Source: Desulfobacteraceae bacterium (GTDB lineage: Bacteria; Desulfobacterota; Desulfobacteria; Desulfobacterales; Desulfobacteraceae). From it: DNA of 8,734 bases. Positions 1 through 6,180 of this stretch are shown piece by piece. The position numbers and the translations under genes were made by a program. Each line of letters begins with the position of its first letter. The stretch's first letter is position 1. The notes under the pieces are model-generated. The model was given only the letters and a program-made list of their open reading frames with translations. It had not been told where the DNA came from and searched no databases. Where the stretch lies: contig WFQS01000558.1 in NCBI GenBank assembly GCA_015486915.1, positions 1 to 8,734 of the forward strand. Direction: 5' to 3'.

Positions 1-200
1 AGATTGCTTGTCTTTCGGCCCATATACTTCGTTGCATCAAAGGTCGAATACGTTGAGTATGCAACCTTTAATGCGCCTTGTACATGTGGTAGGAATTCTG
101 CGCTATTTCTGTTCAACTTATTTCATCTCCGATCCTAAACAGGGTTGAGAGTAATTAAACGGGCAGGCGTACAAGGAATTTTATTTGAATTCTGATGGTA
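1..200. other. Intergenic stretch at the left edge, no recognised gene
   Basis: This lies downstream of the AEC permease gene and runs off the window. It is about 42% GC. Two plus-strand frames and one minus-strand frame stay open across roughly the first 125 to 155 bases, but none has a convincing start with a ribosome binding site and none gives a peptide I recognise. It contains the inverted repeat at 34-74. The octamer GAATTCTG occurs twice, near 93 and 187. It may be the edge of a mobile element or the tail of a neighbouring gene; the sequence in view does not decide. Confidence 0.4.
34..74. repeat. Imperfect inverted repeat / hairpin
   Basis: Arms GCATCAAAGGT (34-44) and ACCTTTAATGC (64-74) are complementary except for one mismatch. 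Inside them a second stem of 4 bp, ATAC (48-51) with GTAT (57-60), closes a five-base loop. No T-run follows on either strand, so it is not an ordinary intrinsic terminator. It could be a protein-binding palindrome, a transposon end or an RNA hairpin. Confidence 0.5.
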
Positions 201-1121
201 TTATCCAATGCTCAGCCATAGACTATAGCTTATACAGGAAATAAGGGTGCTCATGGAAATTGCGGCCACTGCAAGGTCGGGATCTCCGCCTATTTCCCTT
301 GCCATGATATACGTAATTGTGGCTGAGGGGGATGAAATAATGATCAATCCGGGTATATAATCCTTTGGATTTACTGAAAACAGCCTGAATAATAAAAAGC
401 CGATTGCCGGTGCAAGTATCAGTTTAAAAAAACCCGATGTCAGAACAATAAGCATATAAGGTTTTATTTTTTCAAAGGAAAGCGATGCACCGATAATGAG
501 AAGAGCCATGGGCAGAGCCATGCCCTTTAAAATATCCAGAGACCTTTCAAGGATTAACGGCATTGAAAGGTTTGAAAGTGAAAATAAAATACCGGTTAGA
601 GCTGAAAGGATTACCGGACTGGTCATGGTTTTTTTTAAGGTGGCGAGTTTTTTATTTTTCCGGTCTGTATCAACTCTGCTGTGATATTGCAGAATGCTGA
701 CGGCAAGCGTGTTTTGAAGGATCATAACAAAGCCCACTATAATTGCAGTCTTTATAAAACCATTATTGTCGAGATAATAAAATGCAACGGCAAGTCCGAT
801 ATAGCCTAAATTTCCATGAAAGGAGCATTGAATAAAGGTGCCTTTTGATGGCCCCGTAAGGTTGAATAAACCGGCTGTCACCCAGGCAATGGCGGTAATG
901 GCTGACACTGAAAAGAGAGTGATAAGAATGACAGGAAAATTTAATTGAGTTGTTAAATCAGCTTTTGAGATGGCGCTGAATATCAGGGCGGGAATACCGA
1001 TATAATATACCAGATGGCTTGTCTGGATGATAAAATCCGCTGAAAAAAATCCCCGGTGTTGTGCAAAAACTCCCAAAGCGATGATGACAAAAACCGGTAC
1101 AATGGTTGAAAGAATATTCAT
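201..1121 (-). CDS. AEC (auxin efflux carrier) family permease
   Basis: This 306-residue integral membrane protein has about ten predicted hydrophobic segments (near residues 4-20, 36-54, 62-84, 98-118, 122-145, 168-186, 200-214, 221-246, 254-273 and 281-304). A basic hydrophilic loop at about 147-166 splits it into the two five-helix halves typical of the AEC family (Mem_trans). The second half carries the family-like segments LLIIGASLS (208-216) and SSPSATITYIMA (263-274). Family members move organic anions or amino-acid-like solutes across the inner membrane; malate and related carboxylates are known substrates. The gene starts 22 bp after the 3-hydroxyproline dehydratase-like gene and is probably the last gene of that operon, which suggests transport of the substrate or of a product of that pathway. 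The ATG has only a weak upstream AAGGT at a long spacing, so translation may depend on coupling. The family call is firm; the substrate is unknown. Confidence 0.88.
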   Translation of the reverse strand: MNILSTIVPVFVIIALGVFAQHRGFFSADFIIQTSHLVYYIGIPALIFSAISKADLTTQLNFPVILITLFSVSAITAIAWVTAGLFNLTGPSKGTFIQCSFHGNLGYIGLAVAFYYLDNNGFIKTAIIVGFVMILQNTLAVSILQYHSRVDTDRKNKKLATLKKTMTSPVILSALTGILFSLSNLSMPLILERSLDILKGMALPMALLIIGASLSFEKIKPYMLIVLTSGFFKLILAPAIGFLLFRLFSVNPKDYIPGLIIISSPSATITYIMAREIGGDPDLAVAAISMSTLISCISYSLWLSIG

Positions 1122-1143
1122 ATATTCTGTAGATACCTTTTTT

Positions 1144-2199
1144 TCATCGCAAAATAAATCCGTTTTTTAATGGATCTGCAGGATCAATAATAAATTCACT
1201 TTTTCCATTAATCCATGCGTTTCCCTCAACCTGCGGAATCACAGCTTTATATTGCCCGAATATGGTTTCTTCTTTTACACTGCCGGTAAATCTGGAGCCA
1301 AGGATACTTTCAATTACCATTTTTTCACCGATTTTTAATTCATTTTTAAAATAATGAAGTGCCATACGGGCTGACACTCCTGTACCTGTAGGACTTCTGT
1401 CAACTTCGCCTTCAGCAAAAATACATACATTTCTGCTGGCAGCATCTGAAGTAAGAGGCTCTCCGACAAAAATAGTTCCGTAGAGAAATGACAGATCTTT
1501 TTCAAATGGATGAATTATATCAAAATTATTCATCACAGCATTTTTAATGGCCATGCCTTTTTCAATTAAATTTCTGTAATCACCGGGAACCATTTTAACC
1601 CCTGTTTTTTCGGCATTGACAAAGGCATAAAAAGCACCGCCAAAGGCGATATCAAAATCAACTTGTCCTATATTTGGTACATTAACCTGCTGGTTACGCA
1701 TCAAAACAAATGATGGCACATTATGAAAATATACATTGGTAACATGCCCGTCTTTGCATCGGGCATGGGCGGTTATCAATCCTGCCGGAGCTTCAATTTT
1801 TACAATTGTTTCAGGCTCGTTTACCGGCATCATGCCTGTTTCAAGCACGACCTTTGTAATGGCAATAATTGCATGTCCACACATGGTGCTGTAGCCTTCA
1901 TTGTGAAGAAACAAAACGGAAAAATCCGCATCATTGGAACAGGGGGGCATGATAATACACCCATATTGATCTGCATGTCCCCGGGGTTCCCACATTAAAG
2001 AAGTGCGCAGGTTATCATAATGATCTTTCATTTCCCGTCTTCGTTCCAGAACGGTTTTCCCTTTTAATTCAGGTAATCCGCCGGTTATGATTCGCAATGG
2101 TTCCCCACCGGTGTGTGCATCGATGACACTGATTTTCTGCCAATTTTCCGGCGCATTCCAATTTTGCATCGCCTTTAATTTATCGTGGAATTCTGTCAT
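1144..2199 (-). CDS. Proline racemase superfamily enzyme, probably trans-3-hydroxy-L-proline dehydratase
   Basis: This 351-residue cytoplasmic enzyme has the proline racemase / DapF fold. The first catalytic site is present as MCGHA with Cys107. The second site reads DRSPTGTG (267-274), with Thr271 where proline and 4-hydroxyproline racemases have Cys. In characterised members this Cys/Thr pair marks trans-3-hydroxy-L-proline dehydratase (EC 4.2.1.77), which removes water to give delta1-pyrroline-2-carboxylate, so 'proline racemase' would be a wrong name here. The length matches the family. The start is an ATG 12 bp after the stop of the tandem binding-protein gene, with a weak TGAG upstream, and the AEC permease follows after 22 bp. 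The usual partner, a pyrroline-2-carboxylate reductase, is not in the window. The family is certain; the dehydratase assignment rests on the Thr. Confidence 0.85.
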   Translation of the reverse strand: MTEFHDKLKAMQNWNAPENWQKISVIDAHTGGEPLRIITGGLPELKGKTVLERRREMKDHYDNLRTSLMWEPRGHADQYGCIIMPPCSNDADFSVLFLHNEGYSTMCGHAIIAITKVVLETGMMPVNEPETIVKIEAPAGLITAHARCKDGHVTNVYFHNVPSFVLMRNQQVNVPNIGQVDFDIAFGGAFYAFVNAEKTGVKMVPGDYRNLIEKGMAIKNAVMNNFDIIHPFEKDLSFLYGTIFVGEPLTSDAASRNVCIFAEGEVDRSPTGTGVSARMALHYFKNELKIGEKMVIESILGSRFTGSVKEETIFGQYKAVIPQVEGNAWINGKSEFIIDPADPLKNGFILR

Positions 2200-2211
2200 T
2201 TTATTCTCATT

Positions 2212-4461
2212 TTATTTTTGATTGCGGTCAATACAGCTCCGCATCATGGCCGCTTTATATTTTATTGTTTTCAGATACCTTATTTTCCCATTGGAAATTT
2301 CATTAATAACAGCATCTTTAACAGGATCACCGTTTTTGTTAAAGGATATATTCCCGGTTACGCCACGGAATAATTCTGTATTTTCAATGGCTGCGCGAAT
2401 TTTTTTTCTGTCAACACTGTGTGATCGTTTAATGGCATCTGCCAGTAAAAACACTGCATCATGTGAAAGAGCAAATGCAGAGCTGAGGTTTGAATTATCT
2501 CTGTATTTTTTTACAAAGGCAAGGGAAACGGAATTTTTCGATTTTTCAGACCAGTGGGTGCAGAAAAACCCGCGTTTTATATGTTTTCCACCTTTATCCA
2601 GAAAACTTTTATAACCCCAGTCATCACCTCCGAGTAAAACAGCTTTTATCCCTGCAGCCTGTGCTTTTTCCGCAAGGAATCCCGATTCATCATGGCCTGA
2701 AAAAAAAATCACATCCGGATTCATCTTTTTTGCCTGAGAAATAAGTGCTGCATAATTTCTCAATTTAGGTTTGTAAAACGCTGTAAATAAAATTTTTCCA
2801 CCTGATATTTCAAAATTTTTCTGAAACTCCCTGGACAGTCCCATGCTGTAATCACTCGTTATATTGGTAAAGACCACCGCTGTTGAAGCCTTTAAATCAC
2901 GGATTGCAAAATTCGCCATAACCTTTCCCTGAAAATCATCTGTAAAACAGACACGAAATATATAATTCCCTATTTTTGTAACTTCCGGATTTGTTGATAT
3001 ATTGGAAATCATGGGGATTTTATGGAGCTGGGCTATTCTTGCAACGGCAATTGAATGGGAACTCCAGTCCGAACCAATAATTGCTGCAACATTTTTTTTA
3101 GCAGCCTTTTCCGCGGCAATTTTTGATCCTATTGGAGAACTTTTATTGTCAATGACATATAGTTTTATCTTTTTACCAGTAATGCCTCCTGATTCATTAA
3201 GATCATTTACGGCAGCCATAACCCCTTCAAGGGAAGGTTTCTGAGATGCTGCAGCTTTTCCCGTTAATGAATAAATTGCAGCTATTTTTATTATTTTTTC
3301 TGAAATTGATTTAACGGAAACGGATTTTTTATTTTCAAATTTAACAATATCAACTTTTTTCCCAATGGGATCGCCCTGTCCGTCAAAACTGATGTCTCCT
3401 GTTGCTCCCTTGAAATCAATGGTTCTTGCAAGGGCATCTCTTATCCTTTTTCTGTCAAGGGTACCGGCTTTTTTCACTGCCTCTGCAAAAACATTAACCG
3501 CATCATATGTCAATGCAATAACACCATGGTCAACAGGTCTTTTAAATCTATTAAAAAATATTTTTTTAAGATGCCTTGATTGTGGAAGATTAGAATCTTT
3601 ATTCCAGGGAACAACCGCATAACTGCCATTTAAACTTTCACCTGCATAGTCAGATATTTTTGTTGAAGACCAGGCATCACCGCCGAGAAAGGTCGATTTA
3701 ACACCCATATTTCTTGCCTGGCGTATGGCAAGGCCACTGTCCCTTGAATAACCCGGAATAAAAATCACATCGGGATTTAATCTTTTAATCTTGATAAAAA
3801 TATTTGTGAAATCCACGGTATTGGCCGTGTAATTTCCCTTTAATAAAATTTTCCCTCCGGATTTAACAAAAGCAAGCATGAAAAAATTACTTAAAGTTAT
3901 GCTGTACTGTTCATTAATATTTTGTAAAACTGCTGCAGCTCCGGCCTTAAGCGTTTCCCTGGCAAATTCAGCCATAACTTTGCCCTGAAAATCATCTGTA
4001 AAACATACACGAAATATATAATTTCCGATTTTTGTAACTTCAGGGTTTGTTGATATGGGAGTGATCATGGGAATTTTCGCTTTCTGCAGTACAGGAGCCA
4101 TGGCAAGGGAATGGGAGCTCCAGGCAGCACCTATTACACCTGTTACATTTAACTTTACAGCCTTTTCTGCAGCGGATTTTGATCCAAGAGAAGTGCTTTT
4201 GTTATCAATAATAATTAATTTAACGGATTCCCCTAATAACCCGCCTTTTCTGTTTATTTCATCAATGGTCATTTCCGCAGATTGAATCATTGGAAGATTG
4301 TCTTCAGCAGCAATTCCCGTTACTGCTGCAATACACGCTATTTTAACGGGCTTAAAAGCATTTGCCCCAAGGCATGCAATAAAGGAAAAATATAAAAAAA
4401 AGAACAAAAAACAAATTTTCCATTTCATTGTTACAATACTCATTACAAAATATTTTTTCAT
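2212..4461 (-). CDS. Secreted protein with two tandem Liv-type (Peripla_BP_6) substrate-binding domains
   Basis: From the first ATG this is 749 residues, about twice the usual 370-400 for a Liv/amino-acid binding protein. An N-terminal basic and hydrophobic stretch ending in GANA (cleavage near residue 35) looks like a Sec signal peptide, so the product should be periplasmic. Domain 1 (about 38-390) opens KIACIAAVTG; domain 2 (about 391-745) opens KIAAIYSLTG. Each contains matching GSKxAAEKA, SSHS, NPDVIF and GDISF/GNISF-like elements, proving an internal duplication. A 29-residue block (136-164 and 488-516) is identical in both. No LivHM or LivFG genes are present, so it may serve a distant transporter or a sensor. 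The start is uncertain: a TTG at 4479 has AGGT seven bases upstream, and an ATG at 4428 would give a compact 24-residue signal peptide. The ligand is unknown; downstream genes hint at an amino acid such as a hydroxyproline. Confidence 0.87.
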   Translation of the reverse strand: MKKYFVMSIVTMKWKICFLFFFLYFSFIACLGANAFKPVKIACIAAVTGIAAEDNLPMIQSAEMTIDEINRKGGLLGESVKLIIIDNKSTSLGSKSAAEKAVKLNVTGVIGAAWSSHSLAMAPVLQKAKIPMITPISTNPEVTKIGNYIFRVCFTDDFQGKVMAEFARETLKAGAAAVLQNINEQYSITLSNFFMLAFVKSGGKILLKGNYTANTVDFTNIFIKIKRLNPDVIFIPGYSRDSGLAIRQARNMGVKSTFLGGDAWSSTKISDYAGESLNGSYAVVPWNKDSNLPQSRHLKKIFFNRFKRPVDHGVIALTYDAVNVFAEAVKKAGTLDRKRIRDALARTIDFKGATGDISFDGQGDPIGKKVDIVKFENKKSVSVKSISEKIIKIAAIYSLTGKAAASQKPSLEGVMAAVNDLNESGGITGKKIKLYVIDNKSSPIGSKIAAEKAAKKNVAAIIGSDWSSHSIAVARIAQLHKIPMISNISTNPEVTKIGNYIFRVCFTDDFQGKVMANFAIRDLKASTAVVFTNITSDYSMGLSREFQKNFEISGGKILFTAFYKPKLRNYAALISQAKKMNPDVIFFSGHDESGFLAEKAQAAGIKAVLLGGDDWGYKSFLDKGGKHIKRGFFCTHWSEKSKNSVSLAFVKKYRDNSNLSSAFALSHDAVFLLADAIKRSHSVDRKKIRAAIENTELFRGVTGNISFNKNGDPVKDAVINEISNGKIRYLKTIKYKAAMMRSCIDRNQK
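2914..3000 (-). repeat. Conserved 87-bp internal repeat, copy in binding domain 2
   Basis: This copy encodes the same 29 residues (ISTNPEVTK to DFQGKVMA) as 3970-4056, exactly 1056 bp away in the same frame. By my base-by-base count 79 of 87 positions match, and all eight differences are synonymous. The surrounding parts of the two domains are much less alike. Confidence 0.9.
3970..4056 (-). repeat. Conserved 87-bp internal repeat, copy in binding domain 1
   Basis: Partner of 2914-3000. It lies at the end of the strand-turn region following the SSHS ligand-site motif of the first binding domain, the equivalent place to its partner in the second. Confidence 0.9.
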
Positions 4462-4482
4462 CAAATTCTGAAAACCCAATTC

Positions 4483-4971
4483 TTATACCTGATTATTCTT
4501 ATACCTCTTTTCAAGGTCTAATAATTCCGCCTTGATCTTAAGTCCGCTGCCGTATCCGGTCAGTTTGCCACCGACCCCGATCACCCTGTGACATGGAATG
4601 ATAACAGGTATGGGATTTCTCCCATTGGCACCTCCAACAGCTCTGCATGCTTTGGGATTACCAATTGCAGCTGCGATAGCTCCATAGGAAACAGTATGGC
4701 CGTATGGAATATCCATCAAGGCCTTCCACACAGTTTTCTGGAAAGAAGTACCAAGAGGTGCAACAGGAAGATCAAACTCAAAAAGTTCCCCGGCAAAATA
4801 GGCATGCAGCTGATCAAAGGTGTTTTTCAGCATTTTTGAGTTTTTTTCCCACTTCTCTGATATTGATAAAGGATGCCTTCCCTGCTGAAAACCTATATAA
4901 CGAAGTCCTTCATCTCCTTTTATTACTGCAATAATCTGGCCCGGCGGAAAATTCTGTATATCGTAATACAT
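4483..4971 (-). CDS. ogt: Methylated-DNA--[protein]-cysteine S-methyltransferase (MGMT, Ogt-type)
   Basis: This DNA repair protein transfers an alkyl group from O6-methylguanine (and O4-methylthymine) in DNA to its own cysteine, a single-use reaction. The acceptor motif IPCHRVIG is present, with the Cys at residue 127 from this start. Before it lie the recognition-helix region TVSYGAIA and ACRAVGGANGRNP with the intercalating Arg at about 110; after it comes GYGSGLKIKAELL. The length of 162 residues fits single-domain Ogt/MGMT. Two ATGs are possible. The upstream one (4983) has no ribosome binding site, while the one at 4971 has GAGG six bases upstream and places MYYDI at the N-terminus as in the family, so I chose it. 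The stop is followed within about 20 bp by the binding-protein gene, so ogt heads a run of otherwise unrelated transport and catabolic genes. The functional call is firm. Confidence 0.95.
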   Translation of the reverse strand: MYYDIQNFPPGQIIAVIKGDEGLRYIGFQQGRHPLSISEKWEKNSKMLKNTFDQLHAYFAGELFEFDLPVAPLGTSFQKTVWKALMDIPYGHTVSYGAIAAAIGNPKACRAVGGANGRNPIPVIIPCHRVIGVGGKLTGYGSGLKIKAELLDLEKRYKNNQV

Positions 4972-4974
4972 AAG

Positions 4975-4978
4975 CTGC
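4975..4978 (-). promoter_or_regulatory. Ribosome binding site deciding the ogt start
   Basis: On the minus strand GAGG... is followed by six bases and then the ATG at 4971. The alternative ATG at 4983 is itself part of ATGAGG and has only an A/T-rich leader with no Shine-Dalgarno match. Confidence 0.6.
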
Positions 4979-5067
4979 CTCATAGTTTTTTATTTTAATT
5001 CTGACACCATAAATCAAGCTGGATTTGAAAGCCGAAAAAAAGACAGAAATAACAGGCTGCCTTAATC

Positions 5068-5170
5068 GACAGGCTGTTACGGAACTACATTCTCAAAAAT
5101 TGCAAGTTAATAAAATCAATAAGTTACAACCTGAGAGATGAGAAAAATCATCATTCTTTAACAGCCTGTC
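5068..5170. mobile_element. MITE-like imperfect palindrome with 12-bp terminal inverted repeats
   Basis: The ends are GACAGGCTGTTA (5068-5079) and TAACAGCCTGTC (5159-5170), perfectly complementary. Pairing continues inside with gaps: CATTCTCA (5088-5095) against TGAGAGATG (5132-5140), and TTGCAAG (5100-5106) against GTTACAA (5123-5129). TTAATC sits directly before the left end (5062-5067) and again four bases past the right end (5175-5180), a possible target duplication. A further ACAGGCTG occurs at 5052-5059 in direct orientation. The element has no coding capacity. It may be a non-autonomous insertion element or an intergenic RNA hairpin; family unknown. Confidence 0.45.
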
Positions 5171-5196
5171 TACATTAATCCAGTTCTTTTTATGTC

Positions 5197-5221
5197 TAAA
5201 TTTAGGGTATGGCCTAATTTA
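5197..5221 (-). terminator. Weak hairpin just downstream of nadE
   Basis: TAAATTTAGG (5197-5206) pairs with CCTAATTTA (5213-5221) with one bulged base and a six-base loop. It starts eight bases after the nadE stop. The stem is A/T-rich and no real U-run follows on the minus strand, so terminator activity is doubtful. Confidence 0.3.
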
Positions 5222-5228
5222 AACAGAT

Positions 5229-6008
5229 TTATCTGTATTGGTCCGGAATTTTGCAGACAGGTACCGGTTCCATTTTATGCCTGTTTATCCCATGAAATTT
5301 CCGATAAATGGCCAGAACGTCTTTTTCCCTTTTGGAAAGATCTGCTTCATTTTTATTGTTATCATCAAATTTCATGGCTTTTTCAAGTTCGTCATAACAT
5401 GCACCAATCTGGTTTTCATCGGTTCTGTTGTCCTCCCAGAGGCCATCTGTCGGGGGAGCATCTATTATTCCCTGAATGATGCCAAGTTCTTTTCCAATGG
5501 CATAGACCTCGGATTTCATTAAATCAGCAATGGGAGAAATATCAACTCCGCCGTCACCATATTTTGTATAAAAGCCCACACCGAAATCCTCCACCTTGTT
5601 TCCTGTTCCTGCCACAAGCATTTTATTGTGCGATGCAAAGGCGTAGAGAGTGAGCATTCTGAGTCTTGAACGGGTATTGGCAAGGGTAAGAGCATCCTGG
5701 ATGGAAGATGGAAACACTGTTTTAATTGAATCAAAAATTTCTGTAAGTTCCAGGTTGACTCCAATAACATTGGAATATTTTTTTTCAAGCCGGTCAATAT
5801 GCCCTGAAGCAAGGGATATCTGCTCTTCTGCTTGATAAATAGGCATATTGAGCACAATAACATCTTTGCCTGTTTCTGCGCATAAACAGGATGTCACAGC
5901 AGAATCAATACCACCTGAAACACCCACTGTAAAACCTTTTAAACCAGACTCGTCAGCATAATCTTTCAGCCATTTAACAATATGATCAATCACCTTAGCT
6001 GTCTGCAT
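5229..6008 (-). CDS. nadE: Ammonia-dependent NAD+ synthetase
   Basis: NadE adenylates deamido-NAD+ and displaces AMP with ammonia, the last step of NAD+ biosynthesis in the cytoplasm (EC 6.3.1.5). The protein has 259 residues, typical of the short form. The PP-loop SGGIDS (31-36) binds ATP, and NTRSRLRM (111-118), GTGNKVEDFGVG (134-145), KYGDGGVDISP (149-159) and DAPPTDGLWEDNRTDE (183-198) are the usual NadE blocks. The N-terminal nitrilase (glutaminase) domain of the glutamine-dependent form is absent, so ammonia or a separate amidotransferase supplies nitrogen. The ATG is preceded by AGAGGTG seven bases upstream, a good ribosome binding site. It stands alone between two repeat-bearing intervals with 172 bp upstream and 245 bp downstream, so it probably has its own promoter. 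Confidence 0.96.
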   Translation of the reverse strand: MQTAKVIDHIVKWLKDYADESGLKGFTVGVSGGIDSAVTSCLCAETGKDVIVLNMPIYQAEEQISLASGHIDRLEKKYSNVIGVNLELTEIFDSIKTVFPSSIQDALTLANTRSRLRMLTLYAFASHNKMLVAGTGNKVEDFGVGFYTKYGDGGVDISPIADLMKSEVYAIGKELGIIQGIIDAPPTDGLWEDNRTDENQIGACYDELEKAMKFDDNNKNEADLSKREKDVLAIYRKFHGINRHKMEPVPVCKIPDQYR

Positions 6009-6015
6009 GATAAAA

Positions 6016-6022
6016 CACCTCT
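6016..6022 (-). promoter_or_regulatory. nadE ribosome binding site
   Basis: AGAGGTG on the minus strand lies seven bases before the ATG at 6008 and supports this start, which also places the first helix before the PP-loop as in the family. Confidence 0.7.
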
Positions 6023-6100
6023 AATCAATAGTTAATTTCAATCAATATCAAAAAAACAAATTACCCTGACCTGGACAAGCCAGAACCAAACCGATCTTTT

Positions 6101-6139
6101 TTAATTCTTTTGCCAGAACAACAAGAAAATAAGAATTAA
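6101..6139. repeat. A/T-rich inverted repeat enclosing a direct-repeat copy
   Basis: TTAATTCTT (6101-6109) and AAGAATTAA (6131-6139) are a perfect 9-bp inverted repeat with a 21-base loop that contains the first 21-bp repeat almost whole. On the minus strand the stem is followed by A residues and not U, so it is not a standard terminator for the upstream signalling operon. A role as an operator or in mRNA end processing is possible. Confidence 0.45.
6112..6132. repeat. 21-bp direct repeat, copy 1
   Basis: It begins GCCAGAACAAC and ends AGAAAATAA. It matches 6157-6177 at 20 of 21 positions (A versus G at the twelfth base). A shorter third copy, GCCAGAAC, lies at 6079-6086. The start-to-start spacings are 33 and 45 bp. 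Confidence 0.7.
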
Positions 6140-6156
6140 GAGACTAACTTAGGCAA

Positions 6157-6177
6157 GCCAGAACAACGAGAAAATAA
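6157..6177. repeat. 21-bp direct repeat, copy 2
   Basis: Second copy of the repeat at 6112-6132, ending three bases before the stop codon of the HATPase gene. Both this copy and the short third copy are preceded by CAA, giving the shared CAAGCCAGAAC. Confidence 0.7.
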
Positions 6178-6180
6178 AAA

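Larger units (their letters stand above)
4984..5228. other. Non-coding interval between nadE and ogt, filled by palindromic repeats
   Basis: These 245 bases hold a 12-bp perfect inverted repeat enclosing an imperfect palindrome, a further inner copy of ACAGGCTG, and a small hairpin just after nadE. I see no coding frame with start and ribosome binding site. The promoter for the ogt run must lie here or within the palindrome, but no convincing -35/-10 pair stands out. Confidence 0.6.
6009..6180. other. Non-coding interval upstream of nadE with direct repeats
   Basis: These 172 bases contain three occurrences of GCCAGAAC (6079, 6112, 6157), two of them extending to 21 bp, and an A/T-rich inverted repeat at 6101-6139. 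The nadE promoter should be here, but I cannot assign -35 and -10 boxes with confidence. No coding frame is supported. Confidence 0.6.

Noticed and set aside
1..138. Plus-strand open frame of 45 codons at the left edge
   Set aside because: No start with a ribosome binding site is visible, the peptide matches nothing I know, and two other frames are equally open.
2222..2614. Plus-strand 130-codon frame
   Set aside because: Antisense shadow of the second binding domain; no recognisable domain.
4350..4461. Lipobox in the double binding protein
   Set aside because: The only Cys near the end of the hydrophobic segment is preceded by FIA, a poor lipobox, whereas GANA just after it fits ordinary signal peptidase cleavage.
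4996..5017. Promoter for the ogt run (TTGATT with an A/T-rich -10 region)
   Set aside because: Several alignments of the -10 box are equally possible and none has a good match at 16-18 bp.
5519..5863. Minus-strand 114-codon frame
   Set aside because: It is a shifted frame wholly inside nadE, whose own frame carries all the NadE motifs.
6025..6051. nadE promoter with TTGATA and TATTGA boxes
   Set aside because: The spacing is only 15 bp, and the transcription start would fall within the ribosome binding site, so it cannot be supported.
6079..6177. CRISPR array
   Set aside because: Only two or three repeats of unequal length with spacers of different size, and no cas genes.
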